A stretch of DNA of 40,498 bases from positions 1 through 40,498 of the forward strand of contig JAFUPM010000036.1 of the NCBI GenBank assembly GCA_017481225.1. Direction: 5' to 3'. Of the stretch, positions 14,860-23,307 are shown in pieces. Made by a program: the position numbers and the translations under genes. Origin of the DNA: Clostridia bacterium. Lineage in GTDB: Bacteria; Bacillota; Clostridia; Oscillospirales; CAG-272. The notes beneath the pieces were generated by a model. That model was given only the letters and a program-made list of their open reading frames with translations. It made no database searches and had not been told where the DNA came from. The stretch's first letter is position 1, and every line of letters begins with the position of its first letter.

Positions 14860-15597
14860 TTATGGGTTTGGGCTTGCCCAATGGATGTTTACGTCTCCGT
14901 TAATGCCTTCCGACCACTTCTCGCTCCAGGTCTCGCCCGGAGCAGATACGCCGAGGTAAATATCAGTCATAGTGTTTCCGTAGAACACCCACGCGCCCAT
15001 TTTTTCAACAGAAGCGGGGATGGAGATTGTTTTAAGGCTTGTGCAGTTCTCGAATGCGGAGCCTGTAATCTCCTTGACGTTTTTGCCGAGGGTGACGGCT
15101 TCGAGTGCTGTGCAGCCTTCAAAGGCACTTGCGTAGATGTACTGTGTTGCATCGCTTATTACAACGGTTTTAAGGCTTGTGCAGCCTTCAAAAGCACTGA
15201 CGCCAACGGTAACAACATTTTTGCCCACGTTAACGCTCGTAAGAGACGTCTGATTTTCAAAGGCATCGTCGGAAATAAGAGTTACGCTATCGGGAATAAC
15301 GACGGAGGTAAGCTTCTTTTCGCTCTTGAATGCACCGTATCCGATTTCGACTACGGGCAGCCCTTTGTGCTTTTCGGGGATAACGACGCCTGCGCCCTCG
15401 TATCCTGCGCCAACTCTGTCAAGCTCGTAGCCCGCGCCGTCTGCGGTGAGCTTGAAAAGAAATTCATATTTAAAATTGCAAAGGTCGCATATTCCGTCAC
15501 CGTCCTCGTCGGCGTGGTTATCACATTCCTTGTTGCAAGACGCAAGAAGGGCTACGCACATAATGACAGAGATTAAAATTGCAAGTAGTTTTTTCAT
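14860..15597 (-). CDS. Lipoprotein with BspA-type leucine-rich repeats (LRR_5)
   Basis: 245 residues. The signal peptide ends LLASC with lipid Cys21, followed by a metal-site-like motif C25-x2-H28 and DEDGDGICDLC (31-40). From about 85 on there are BspA/LRR_5 repeats with the period SAFEGCTSLKTVVI (seen in AFENQTSLTSV, AFEGCTSLKTV, AFEGCTALEAV, AFENCTSLKTI). It is exported and anchored by lipid; such repeats commonly mediate adhesion or protein binding. AAGGAGAG stands before the ATG, 13 bases after the preceding lipoprotein gene, so the genes are likely one operon. Partner unknown. Confidence 0.88.
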   Translation of the reverse strand: MKKLLAILISVIMCVALLASCNKECDNHADEDGDGICDLCNFKYEFLFKLTADGAGYELDRVGAGYEGAGVVIPEKHKGLPVVEIGYGAFKSEKKLTSVVIPDSVTLISDDAFENQTSLTSVNVGKNVVTVGVSAFEGCTSLKTVVISDATQYIYASAFEGCTALEAVTLGKNVKEITGSAFENCTSLKTISIPASVEKMGAWVFYGNTMTDIYLGVSAPGETWSEKWSEGINGDVNIHWASPNP

Positions 15598-15610
15598 ATT
15601 CGCGCTCTCC

Positions 15611-16030
15611 TTATTTCATAAGCTCCTTTAAGGGCTTTAGCATTTCTTTATCGAAGGTTTCGTAGGTTAAGTCCCCGTAGTAGCCGGTCCGAAGCCAGCG
15701 CCACTCGCCAAAGATACCGAAAAATCCCCAAAGCAACGGGTTGAACTCTCGCTCCTCACTTGCCGCCTTGGCATCTTCCTCGTTGAAATATCTGTTGATA
15801 TACATATAATTATCTTCGTTATCGGGGTCGCGGATTTCAAAGCAACAGTACATTCCGAGGTCGTGATAGCTTTCGTCACCCTCGTGACCGTGGTACAGCA
15901 CGGCGTAGCCCGCGTCCTTGTACGCCGCTATAATTTCCTCGCAGGATATTTCCTTTGGCTCCCGACTCTCGCAAGCCGCAAGGGAAAAGCAAAATGAAAG
16001 AGGTAAAATGATTGATAATATCTTTTTCAT
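15611..16030 (-). CDS. Small lipoprotein of unknown function
   Basis: 139 residues with the signal peptide MKKILSIILPLSFCFSLAAC and lipid Cys20. The mature part is acidic and aromatic-rich (CEEIIAAYKDAGYAVLYHGH; NYMYINRYFNEEDAKAASEE; LLWGFFGIFGEWRWLRTGYY). The middle segment resembles small domains found in many clostridial lipoproteins, but I do not recognise a family. It starts six bases after the gene before it and precedes the LRR lipoprotein by 13 bases, so it is the middle gene of a lipoprotein operon. Confidence 0.8.
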   Translation of the reverse strand: MKKILSIILPLSFCFSLAACESREPKEISCEEIIAAYKDAGYAVLYHGHEGDESYHDLGMYCCFEIRDPDNEDNYMYINRYFNEEDAKAASEEREFNPLLWGFFGIFGEWRWLRTGYYGDLTYETFDKEMLKPLKELMK

Positions 16031-16036
16031 AGTTCT

Positions 16037-17023
16037 TTACCGAGACATTTCATATCCGCACCCGTCGCAAAGGAAATCGCCGTCTATATCGCCGTGTTTA
16101 GCCGAATTGTCGGGAGTTTCGCATCCGCAAGTATAAATATACCAATGGGCATATTCGTTTGAGCGCATCTCGCTCGTATGCTCGTGGCCGGGCATAACGT
16201 AGCCGCATATATCGCAGACGTAATTTTCATCACCGTCTGAATGAAGCTCTGCTATATCTCGGTTTTCACAGCCGCAGGTGTATTCATAGAAATGGATTGT
16301 CTCGTTTTTGTACCACTTGCCCGTATGCTCGTGTTCGGGCATAACGTAGCCGCAAGCATCACAGATATAGTCGCCGTTTTCATCATAATGGGGAACTGCT
16401 CCGAAATCTTGGGGACAGCCGCAGGTATAGTTTTCAAAATGCCCCGCTTCGTCAGCGGAAACGTAGCTGACGGTATGCTCGTGCAACACGTAGAAGCCGC
16501 TAAGTGGAGCCTCCGAGCCGTAGCGGAGTGTGATTAAGGTGTCATACTCAAAGCTCTTTGTTCCGTATTCAAGAGTCTTCGTTTCGTAGCTGTAAATGCT
16601 GATAATGCAGAAAATCAATTCACCGTCCTCGTCGAGGGAGCCGTCCGAATAGACTAATTTATACGAGTCGTAAACGTAAAACTCGGAAAGCTCGTCTGCC
16701 GGCTCAAAATAATAGGTTGTAAAAATGCCCGCTAGGGTGTTTTTCTGTTTTCCGCGCGTACCGAGATACTTGAAATTCTGCGACTTCAGATAGTCAAATA
16801 CCTTGGCAACATAGGCTTCGCGCTCTTCGCCCGTGAAGCTGACGTAAATATCCTCGTCGCCGTAATTTACGTAATCCTTTTCGACAGTCGGCAGGTCACC
16901 GACGAGGCATTCGGATAATTTTTCCTCAGAAAACCAGGTGTTTTCTTCATGCCGTTTGCCGCACGACGTAAGACAGCATAAGCACAAAAACGCTACAAGG
17001 CATAAGGCTAATAACTTTTTCAT
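16037..17023 (-). CDS. Lipoprotein with three Cys/His-rich HEHT-CGC-CDxCGY repeats
   Basis: 328 residues from the ATG at 17023, which follows AAAGGAGAT; an upstream in-frame ATG has no such signal. The signal peptide ends CLTSC (Cys21). Residues 30-180 are an unknown domain. Then come three repeats of about 49 residues, each running HEHT, then (T)CGC, then a His, then a D/N/G loop and CDxCGY: 181/201/212/221-226, 231/250/261/270-275 and 280/299/310/319-324. The regular CxC, H and CxxC pattern suggests metal-binding knuckles, perhaps Zn, or disulfides outside the cell; this is inference. The motif is shared in one copy by the LRR lipoprotein downstream in the same run of genes. Confidence 0.85.
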   Translation of the reverse strand: MKKLLALCLVAFLCLCCLTSCGKRHEENTWFSEEKLSECLVGDLPTVEKDYVNYGDEDIYVSFTGEEREAYVAKVFDYLKSQNFKYLGTRGKQKNTLAGIFTTYYFEPADELSEFYVYDSYKLVYSDGSLDEDGELIFCIISIYSYETKTLEYGTKSFEYDTLITLRYGSEAPLSGFYVLHEHTVSYVSADEAGHFENYTCGCPQDFGAVPHYDENGDYICDACGYVMPEHEHTGKWYKNETIHFYEYTCGCENRDIAELHSDGDENYVCDICGYVMPGHEHTSEMRSNEYAHWYIYTCGCETPDNSAKHGDIDGDFLCDGCGYEMSR

Positions 17024-17078
17024 CTGTCTATCTCCTTTAGTAAAGGTGAGCAATTTGAAATATACGGTGAAACTTCTG

Positions 17079-17540
17079 TCAAAAGTTAAAGTAGGAATCG
17101 ATGAAGTCGGGGTTCTCGGAGTCGTATCTCGCGCGATACATCATATCGGTGAGCCTTTTCGCTACCTCCTCGCAGTCGGCAATATATCCGTACTTGAATT
17201 TGCCTTGCTTTGTGGTGAGCAAAAGGGAGCCCCACTTATACTGTATGCTCCTTGCCGAGGCGCGAACGTAGGAAACGTCGAGCAGGTCTGTTAGGGCGAG
17301 GGTCACGCCCCGTGGAAGGTGGAGCTTGTTATCCTTGTCCAGCATAATGACGTTATAGGGAAGGGCGAGATAGCTTATGAATATGTAGGTCGATATGACC
17401 GTCAGGGGAATGCCGAGTATAAGAAGGGGTAACATCTCACCCATATCAATGAAGGCTGATGCCGTAAGTATAAGTCCTATGAGAGCGCATACGAGATACA
17501 TAAACCCGACGCCGCCTCTTTTTCGTGCGATAATATCCAT
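17079..17540 (-). CDS. Membrane protein with bacterial PH-like domain
   Basis: 153 residues from the ATG at 17540 (AGAGG seven bases upstream; a GTG at 17549 would lie on that signal). There are two membrane segments (about 13-31 and 37-58) and then a soluble part (YNVIMLDKDNKLHLPRGVTL; LLDVSYVRASARSIQYKWGS; LLLTTKQGKFKYGYIADCEE) with the strand pattern of YdbS-like bacterial PH domains. Function unknown. It lies 55 bases before the repeat lipoprotein and may head that operon. I do not see a convincing promoter upstream. Confidence 0.75.
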   Translation of the reverse strand: MDIIARKRGGVGFMYLVCALIGLILTASAFIDMGEMLPLLILGIPLTVISTYIFISYLALPYNVIMLDKDNKLHLPRGVTLALTDLLDVSYVRASARSIQYKWGSLLLTTKQGKFKYGYIADCEEVAKRLTDMMYRARYDSENPDFIDSYFNF

Positions 17541-17696
17541 TTGTTTCACCTCTTCATACGTTCGAAAACGAACTTGTTTTATGCGACTAACTATTGAATA
17601 GTGGGGAGTTTTGACAACTATTATTTACTAAAACGGTTTAATTAAGGGATATGGCGGAGCTTTATCTTAGAAAGTTTGAAGCGTTTTGATCAAAAA

Positions 17697-18203
17697 CTAT
17701 CTGCGACAATCTTCGCCCGTGCCTTTTGCCCAATCGGAAATGTGGCGGCGCAAAAGGGCGAGCCTTTTCTCATCCAGCTGATATGGCTTTCTCGGCTTCA
17801 CGAAGTTTGAGCTTCCGCGCTTCTCGTTAGGATAACGGGGTATCAGCTGCACGTGGTAGTGGTTATTCTTGCCGTCGCACATAGTACACATATACACTCG
17901 CTCGCAACCGTAAAGCTCGCGTATGACCAGCATAAGCTTTTTCGTAAAACGGATTATCTTTTCATTTAAATAATCGGGCGCCTCGCTCATATCGTGGTAA
18001 TGCTCCAGGGTGGAAATGCAGGCGTGCCCCGCAGCCCTCGGGTTACCAACGAGGAAGCACTCTATATCCGAGTCGCTGTATATGAGCTTGTCGGACAGGT
18101 CTCCGTACAGCGCTCCGTCGCACTCACGGTTAAAGCAGGTGGGGCAGATGCCGAGGTCCACAAGCTCGGCAGGCGTAAGGCGCAGAAGCTCTTCTTTTGT
18201 CAT
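17697..18203 (-). CDS. HIT-family nucleotide-binding protein
   Basis: 168 residues from the ATG at 18203, preceded by AGGAAGGAAG; an upstream in-frame ATG at 18230 has no ribosome-binding site. An N-terminal CPTCFNREC (20-28) looks like half a zinc knuckle. The histidine-triad region has GHACISTLEHYHDM (59-72) and NNHYHVQLIPRY (113-124), in which the HxHxQ form resembles the GalT/HIT branch rather than the Hint HxHxH form. Such proteins hydrolyse or transfer nucleotidyl groups; the exact substrate is unknown. It has its own promoter and appears monocistronic. Confidence 0.82.
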   Translation of the reverse strand: MTKEELLRLTPAELVDLGICPTCFNRECDGALYGDLSDKLIYSDSDIECFLVGNPRAAGHACISTLEHYHDMSEAPDYLNEKIIRFTKKLMLVIRELYGCERVYMCTMCDGKNNHYHVQLIPRYPNEKRGSSNFVKPRKPYQLDEKRLALLRRHISDWAKGTGEDCRR

Positions 18204-18250
18204 TTCGGTAATCTTCCTTCCTTTTTGCATTGGAGAACTGTTTTAATAGT

Positions 18251-18279
18251 ATTATATCACATTTGAACCTGCATTGCAA
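18251..18279 (-). promoter_or_regulatory. Sigma-A promoter of the HIT-family gene
   Basis: TTGCAA (18274-18279), a 17-base spacer and TATAAT (18251-18256), about 45 bases before the start. Confidence 0.75.
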
Positions 18280-18409
18280 GCAGCTTGTGGAATAGTGATT
18301 AGCTTTTGTGCGATGGGTATATACTTTTGGGGATTGGAATTTGCTTTGGGTGGGGGAGATTTGCTTTTTGAGGAACGGGTGCTTACTTAGAAAAATAATA
18401 AAAAGAAAA

Positions 18410-18431
18410 ACTCCCGCCAAAGCACGGGAGT
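18410..18431 (-). terminator. Terminator after the Nudix hydrolase gene
   Basis: The stem ACTCCCG/CGGGAGT is followed on the minus strand by TTTTTCTTTTTATTATTTT; it lies about 20 bases after the stop codon. Confidence 0.88.
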
Positions 18432-18451
18432 CTGCGGTGTTTGAATATAGG

Positions 18452-19006
18452 TTACAAGGACTTTCGCGAATCGAGAATTCTCTGCGCCTTGAGAATGGCA
18501 ATCTGGGTTTTGGCGTCCTTGATTTCGCCGCGCATAGTCATAGCGACAAGGTCGGAGAGGGGTACAAGCTCGACGTCGAGGAACTCGTCGTCGTCAAGCT
18601 CTCGCTCGCCGAAGGTGATGCCCTCGGCAAGGAACAGGTGAATTTTCTCGTTCATAAGGGCGGGGGTGGTATCAATTTCACCAAGGGGTATAATGCGGCT
18701 GGCGATAGCTCCCGTCTCCTCCCGAAGCTCTCTGAGGGCGGCTTTCGTCGGGTCCTCGTCGGGGGTGTCGAGCTTGCCTGCAGGTATCTCGAAGAATACT
18801 CTGCCGTGAGCGTATCTGTACTGCCTTTCCATTATTACTCTGCCGTCATCGAGCAGAGGAATAACCGCTACGGCGCCTATATGAAGGCATACCTCTCGGT
18901 GGGAAATATCTCCGTTCGGCAGCTCTACCGTGTCACGGATAACGTGGAGAACGGAGCCTGTGTATATCTCCTCGCGGGAGAGCTGCTTTTCCTCAAGATG
19001 TGACAT
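18452..19006 (-). CDS. nudF: ADP-ribose pyrophosphatase (Nudix hydrolase)
   Basis: 184 residues. The Nudix box runs from GKLDTPDEDPTKAAL to RELREETGA, with one extra residue between the Gly and the first Glu relative to the GX5EX7REUXEEXGU consensus; the metal-binding RELREE core is intact. The neighbouring ERQYRYAHGRVFFEIPAGKL is typical of ADP-ribose pyrophosphatases, which split ADP-ribose into AMP and ribose 5-phosphate. GGAAGG precedes the ATG by about 10 bases, and a clean terminator follows. Confidence 0.9.
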   Translation of the reverse strand: MSHLEEKQLSREEIYTGSVLHVIRDTVELPNGDISHREVCLHIGAVAVIPLLDDGRVIMERQYRYAHGRVFFEIPAGKLDTPDEDPTKAALRELREETGAIASRIIPLGEIDTTPALMNEKIHLFLAEGITFGERELDDDEFLDVELVPLSDLVAMTMRGEIKDAKTQIAILKAQRILDSRKSL

Positions 19007-19064
19007 TTTCTTTTTCCTTCCTTTATAGAAGATGGGTAATGAATTTAGATTAAATGCGCTAAAA

Positions 19065-19082
19065 TGTAAATTGTAATTTACA
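19065..19082. repeat. Palindrome TGTAAATT-GT-AATTTACA
   Basis: A perfect 8-bp inverted repeat with a 2-base centre between the EamA transporter stop and the Nudix gene. Its TTTACA half could serve as a -35 box for the Nudix gene (17 bases before TAAATT), so it may be an operator on that promoter. Confidence 0.5.
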
Positions 19083-19092
19083 AAAACGGTTA

Positions 19093-19998
19093 TTATTTCG
19101 CTTTGCTTTTAAATTCAATCTGTGAAAGTATGACCGAAACAAACACAACGGCGCAGCCTATATATTCTCTTGGGCTCATAGTTTCACCGAGGACCACAGC
19201 GCCTCCGATAACACCGAATACCGACTCTAAGGAAAGAATGACGGAGGCTACGGCAGGGTTTGCGTCCCTCTGTCCCACAATTTGCAGGGTGTAGGCAATG
19301 CCGCTGGAGCAGATACCGAGGTAGAGAAGGGAGGGCAGGCATGCGCCGACGGTGGCGAAGTCTATGGGTGACTCAAAGATAAGAGCCAAAAGGACGTTAA
19401 GTATAAAGGATACGAAAAACTGAATACAGGACATTCTCACACCGTCGCACCTCGGGGAGAAGCGGTCTATGGCAACGATGTGAAGGGAGAAAATCAGGGC
19501 GCAGATTAGCACCAGGGCATCTGAGGGCATAAGGGTGAAGTCGTCCTTTATACACAAAAGGTAGAAGCCGACCACCGCGATGCCGACGCTTATCCACACG
19601 TTGATGGGAGTTTTCTTACCGCCGATAGCCGAAATTATGGGAACTATAACTACGTACAGCGCGGTGATAAATGCCGCCTTGCCTGCATCTGTTCCGTCTG
19701 AAAGTCCCGTTTGCTGAAAGGCGGAGGCAACCGTGAGAATGACACCGCATATCACACCGCCCAAAAGCTCGTGGCGGTTGAAGTCGGGTCTTTTACCTTT
19801 TGCGAAAAGCCTTCTGCCGTTGCCTGTGAATTTGTCTAAAAGCGGAATTACCGCAAGGAGAAAGACGGTTGCGAATATGTTTCGCACTCCGCCGACGGTG
19901 AATGCGGAGAGTGCCTCGGCGCTTTTCTGAGCCGAGAAGGCGAAGCCCCAAAGCATCGCCGCTATGAGAAAGAGTAGGGGAGATATGTATTTTTTCAT
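19093..19998 (-). CDS. EamA/DMT-superfamily transporter
   Basis: 301 residues, almost entirely hydrophobic, with about ten membrane segments in two halves as in EamA-domain drug/metabolite transporters (MLWGFAFSAQKSAEALSAFT at the start; SVILSLESVFGVIGGAVVLG in the second half). Such proteins export or import small metabolites; the substrate cannot be read here. No strong Shine-Dalgarno precedes the ATG. It lies 71 bases after trkH with a hairpin between. Confidence 0.88.
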   Translation of the reverse strand: MKKYISPLLFLIAAMLWGFAFSAQKSAEALSAFTVGGVRNIFATVFLLAVIPLLDKFTGNGRRLFAKGKRPDFNRHELLGGVICGVILTVASAFQQTGLSDGTDAGKAAFITALYVVIVPIISAIGGKKTPINVWISVGIAVVGFYLLCIKDDFTLMPSDALVLICALIFSLHIVAIDRFSPRCDGVRMSCIQFFVSFILNVLLALIFESPIDFATVGACLPSLLYLGICSSGIAYTLQIVGQRDANPAVASVILSLESVFGVIGGAVVLGETMSPREYIGCAVVFVSVILSQIEFKSKAK

Positions 19999-20038
19999 TA
20001 TGGTTTACACTTTGGTTGTTTTGTTTATCTGCAGTTAA

Positions 20039-20061
20039 GGCTGTCTCGGGGCGAGGCAGCC
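20039..20061. terminator. GC-rich hairpin between trkH and the EamA gene
   Basis: GGCTGTCTC-GGGGC-GAGGCAGCC forms a near-perfect stem. The T run (TATTGTTTTT) lies on its plus-strand side, opposite to the flanking genes, so its role as a terminator for trkH is doubtful. Confidence 0.4.
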
Positions 20062-20069
20062 TATTGTTT

Positions 20070-21506
20070 TTAAGATTTTTTATAGGTTCCGGGGTAGAAC
20101 AGCACCAGCATCGGGAACAGCTCAAGTCGTCCTGCAAGCATATCGAAAATGAGGACCAGCTTTGAGAAGGGGGAGAATGCCGCAAAGTTGGACGCAGGAC
20201 CGACTCCGCCAAGTCCGGGACCGACGTTGTTTATGGTGGACGTAACGGCTGTGAAGTTGGTTATAAGGTCCCTGTCCTCGAAGGAAAGCGCAATCAAGGA
20301 CACGACGAAAACGAGAATGAAGGTTGCGATGTAGGCGTTAACCGAGCGCGTAACCTCTCTGTCAACGGGTCGGGAGTCGATGGTGATTTTCTTCACCTGC
20401 CTTGGGTGAACCAGGGTTCTCAGCTCTCTCGCCATGCCCTTGAAGAGAATGAGGATACGGGAAACCTTTATACCGCCGCCCGTGCTGCCTGCGCATGCGC
20501 CGATGAACATTATGATTACCAGCACCGTCCTTGAAAGCTCGGGCCAAAGGTCGAAGTTCTCGGTGGAAAAACCGGTGGTGGAAATAAGCGAGGCAACCGT
20601 AAACGCCGCGTGGCGGAGTGCATCCCACACGCTCTCAAACATAGAAGAAATATTTACGGTGACAACGGTAATAGCCGCCAGAACTACGAGAATAAATGCC
20701 TTGATCTCGGAGTTGAAGGCGTCCTTGAACTTAAGCTTCAAAACCAAATAGTAGGAGTTGAAGTTTATGGAGAATACCAGCATAAATACCGTGATTATTA
20801 TCTGCTGGTGGGCAGGGAAGGAGGCGCAGCTGTCGTTTTTAAAGCCGAAGCCGCCCGTGCCTGCCGTAGAGAAGGCTGTGTTCACCGCATCGAAAAACTT
20901 CATACCGGAGCAGAGGAGAGTGACAATCATTATAACCGTCAAAGCGAAGTAAATAACGTAGAGAATAATAGCAGTGTGTTTAACTCGGGGAACGAGCTTT
21001 GAAACCTCGGGACCCGGGGACTCGGCGCGCATAATATGCATATTCTGTCCGCCGCTGAGGGGAAGGAATGCCATAACGAAAACCAGAACTCCCATACCGC
21101 CTATCCAGTGGGTGAAGCTACGCCAGAGAAGAACGGACCTCGGGAGAGGCTCAACCTCGGTAAATATGCTGGCGCCCGTAGTGGTGAAGCCTGAGACGGT
21201 CTCAAAGAGCGCATCAATGAAGGAGTCCGCAGCGCCCGAAAAGAAAAAAGGAAGCGCGCCGAAAAGGCTTATTGCTATCCAGGAAAGCGAAACTATTACG
21301 AATCCGTCACGGGCGTAAAGCTCGGTCCTCTCGGGCTTCTTCATAGACAGAAGCAGTCCAAGTCCCGCAGAGATGAGCGCCGCTATAAGGAAGGCGAAAA
21401 ACGCCGACTCCCAATACACCACGGCACAAATCAAGGGTAGTGCAAAAAAGACAGACTCAAACAGCAGAAGCATACCGAGAGTGTATCTTATCATTGAATA
21501 ATTCAT
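20070..21506 (-). CDS. trkH: Trk-type potassium uptake channel subunit TrkH
   Basis: 478 residues, a polytopic membrane protein. The four selectivity-filter loops of the TrkH/KtrB fold can be seen as SGFTTTGASI, STAGTGGFGF, ISTTGFST and INNVGPGLGG. It moves K+ into the cell in partnership with the cytoplasmic TrkA encoded just upstream (81-base gap), forming a two-gene operon. ATG at 21506 is used; an ATG three codons later is equally possible. Length is normal for TrkH. Confidence 0.93.
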   Translation of the reverse strand: MNYSMIRYTLGMLLLFESVFFALPLICAVVYWESAFFAFLIAALISAGLGLLLSMKKPERTELYARDGFVIVSLSWIAISLFGALPFFFSGAADSFIDALFETVSGFTTTGASIFTEVEPLPRSVLLWRSFTHWIGGMGVLVFVMAFLPLSGGQNMHIMRAESPGPEVSKLVPRVKHTAIILYVIYFALTVIMIVTLLCSGMKFFDAVNTAFSTAGTGGFGFKNDSCASFPAHQQIIITVFMLVFSINFNSYYLVLKLKFKDAFNSEIKAFILVVLAAITVVTVNISSMFESVWDALRHAAFTVASLISTTGFSTENFDLWPELSRTVLVIIMFIGACAGSTGGGIKVSRILILFKGMARELRTLVHPRQVKKITIDSRPVDREVTRSVNAYIATFILVFVVSLIALSFEDRDLITNFTAVTSTINNVGPGLGGVGPASNFAAFSPFSKLVLIFDMLAGRLELFPMLVLFYPGTYKKS

Positions 21507-21587
21507 TTATGTTTACAAATCCTTTTGGTTGGATAAATTTATTAAAACAATAGAAAATGCAAATAAAAGTTGTCAAAAACAAGGGAT

Positions 21588-22946
21588 TTACTGCCTGAGA
21601 AGGTCGGAAATATCTCTCATAAACAACTCCTTTGTAACCGTAACGACGGAGTCGCCCGATTCGATAACCGCAGCGCCTCTGGGAATTATCAGCTGCCTGC
21701 CTCGGAGTATTGCCGCAACCAGGGCGTTGTCCTTGAAGGTGAGGGTGTGGAGGGGCTTGCCGACGATGGGAGAGTTCTCTCCGACGATAAATTCAGCTAC
21801 CTCAACCTCGCCCTTAATAAGATTGTAGAGAGACTCCATACTGCTGCCGAGGGTGTTCTGTCTTGCTCTTACGTATCTGATAATGGTGTCAGCCGTCAGA
21901 TTCTTCGGGTAGATTATGGAATCAAGGTCAAGCTTCGCAATAACGCTGCCGTACTCAATTCGGTTTATTCTGGTCATTACCTTTTTGCTACCTGCATTCT
22001 TTGCAAAAAGGGAGAGAAGAATATTCTCCTCGTCAAGAGAGGTAAGAGCTATAAAGGCATCGCTTTCCGCAACGCGCTCCTCGCGAAGAATGTCCTCGTC
22101 AGCGGGGTCGCCGTTAATTACCGTTATGGAGGGGAACTGAGAGGCAAGCTCGTCGCATACTGCGGTGCTTTTCTCAATAACCTTGACGGATATGCCCGAG
22201 TTACCAAGCATCTCGCAGAGGTAGTGAGTGATATCTCCGCCTCCGATAAGGGTGGCGTCCTTGACGGTTCGGGTCTTATAATTTATCTTCCCGAGGAACT
22301 CGGTGATACTTCTCGAGGACGCGATAATGCTGACCACGTCACGCCCTGCAAAGGTAAAGTCGCCCTTGGGAATATAAGCCTCCTCGCCGCGCTCGACGGT
22401 GCAGACGAGTATGTTGCTTTTGTATTTTATCATCGCGTCCTTAAGGGTCATACCCACGAGAGGACTGTCTTCGGGCAGACGGAACTTGAAAAGCTCTACC
22501 CGTCCCTTGGAGAAGGTCTCTACCTTCAGGGCTGTGGGGAATTTGAGAATTCTGGTAATTTCCTCAGCCGCCGCATAGTCCGGGTTTATGACCATAGCAA
22601 GTCCCAGCTCGTCGCGCAGATAGGGGGCGTCCTCCGCGTATTCGGGGCTCTTGATTCTGGCGATAGTCTTGCAGTCGCCTGCCTTTTTTGCCATAAGGCA
22701 GCAAAGGAGATTAAGCTCGTCCGAGCCCGTTACGGCAATCATCAGGTCGGCGGAATCTATACCTGCCTCCTTCTGCACCTCGCGGGTTGCACCGTTACCT
22801 ATTACTCCCATAAGGTCGTATTTATTGGCTATGTGCTTGACCTTAGTCGCATTCTGGTCTATGACGGTTATATCGTTGCCCTCGTCGTTCAGCTCCTCGG
22901 CGAGAGCCTCTCCGACCTTGCCGCAACCGACTATAATTATCTTCAC
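21588..22946 (-). CDS. trkA: Trk potassium uptake regulatory subunit TrkA (two RCK domains)
   Basis: 452 residues starting with GTG at 22946 after AAAGGAG. Two Rossmann-type RCK-N domains are visible, the first MKIIIVGCGKVGEALAEEL with the GxGxxG NAD site, the second DATLIGGGDITHYLCEMLG near 230, each followed by a TrkA-C domain (VELFKFRLPEDSPLVGMTLK; VAEFIVGENSPIVGKPLHTL). It binds nucleotide and gates TrkH. First gene of the trkA-trkH operon, with its own promoter. Confidence 0.95.
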   Translation of the reverse strand: MKIIIVGCGKVGEALAEELNDEGNDITVIDQNATKVKHIANKYDLMGVIGNGATREVQKEAGIDSADLMIAVTGSDELNLLCCLMAKKAGDCKTIARIKSPEYAEDAPYLRDELGLAMVINPDYAAAEEITRILKFPTALKVETFSKGRVELFKFRLPEDSPLVGMTLKDAMIKYKSNILVCTVERGEEAYIPKGDFTFAGRDVVSIIASSRSITEFLGKINYKTRTVKDATLIGGGDITHYLCEMLGNSGISVKVIEKSTAVCDELASQFPSITVINGDPADEDILREERVAESDAFIALTSLDEENILLSLFAKNAGSKKVMTRINRIEYGSVIAKLDLDSIIYPKNLTADTIIRYVRARQNTLGSSMESLYNLIKGEVEVAEFIVGENSPIVGKPLHTLTFKDNALVAAILRGRQLIIPRGAAVIESGDSVVTVTKELFMRDISDLLRQ

Positions 22947-22985
22947 GGTTTATCTCCTTTTGATATTTAATATATCTATAGTAAT

Positions 22986-23013
22986 ATTATACACCCTTGT
23001 GAAAATTTGTCAA
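22986..23013 (-). promoter_or_regulatory. Sigma-A promoter of trkA-trkH
   Basis: A perfect TTGACA (23008-23013) and a perfect TATAAT (22986-22991) are separated by 16 bases. Confidence 0.85.
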
Positions 23014-23045
23014 GAGGCAGGGGCGTCGAGAACCGGCTAATTTGC

Positions 23046-23270
23046 GGTAAAGAAAAGTGTGAATACGAGAGTGGGAAAAGGGAGATATAAAACGAAAGGG
23101 TGAAAAGGAAAGCGCAAAACGAGTGCGAGAAGAGGAAGTGCAAATTGCGCGGGAAAAGGAAAACGCAAACAAGCGCGAGAAAGGAAATGCGAAAGGAAGG
23201 GGGAAGGGAAACGCAAACAAGCGAGAAAGGAAGTGGAAAAGTAAAGGTAAAGGTGGGCGCGAAAGCGAAA
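23046..23270. repeat. Purine-rich degenerate repeat tract
   Basis: The plus strand is almost all A and G with scattered GCG/CGC steps. A 15-base element AAACGCAAACAAGCG occurs at 23161-23175 and 23209-23223 (48-base period), each followed by GAGAAAGGAA-like sequence. Lys/Arg/Glu-rich or Phe/Ser-rich frames cross it, but they lack start signals and look like composition by-products. It is not followed by a gene on the plus strand. Confidence 0.75.
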
Positions 23271-23298
23271 GCGCCTGCGGTTTTGCCGCAAGCGCTTC
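23267..23298 (-). terminator. Hairpin after the F420-ligase-family gene
   Basis: AAGCGC-C-TGCGG pairs with CCGCA-A-GCGCTT around a TTTTG loop. It lies 10 bases beyond the stop of the minus-strand gene. There is no clear U run on either side, so it is a weak terminator call. Confidence 0.45.
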
Positions 23299-23307
23299 TT
23301 TAAAAAA

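Noticed and set aside
17560..17573. GTTCG-AAAA-CGAAC palindrome read as an SOS (LexA) box
   Set aside because: The Bacillota LexA box is CGAAC-N4-GTTCG; here the half-sites are in the opposite order.
21570..22970. Long plus-strand frame (466 codons) opposite trkA
   Set aside because: It overlaps the clear trkA gene completely, with no ribosome-binding site and no family resemblance.
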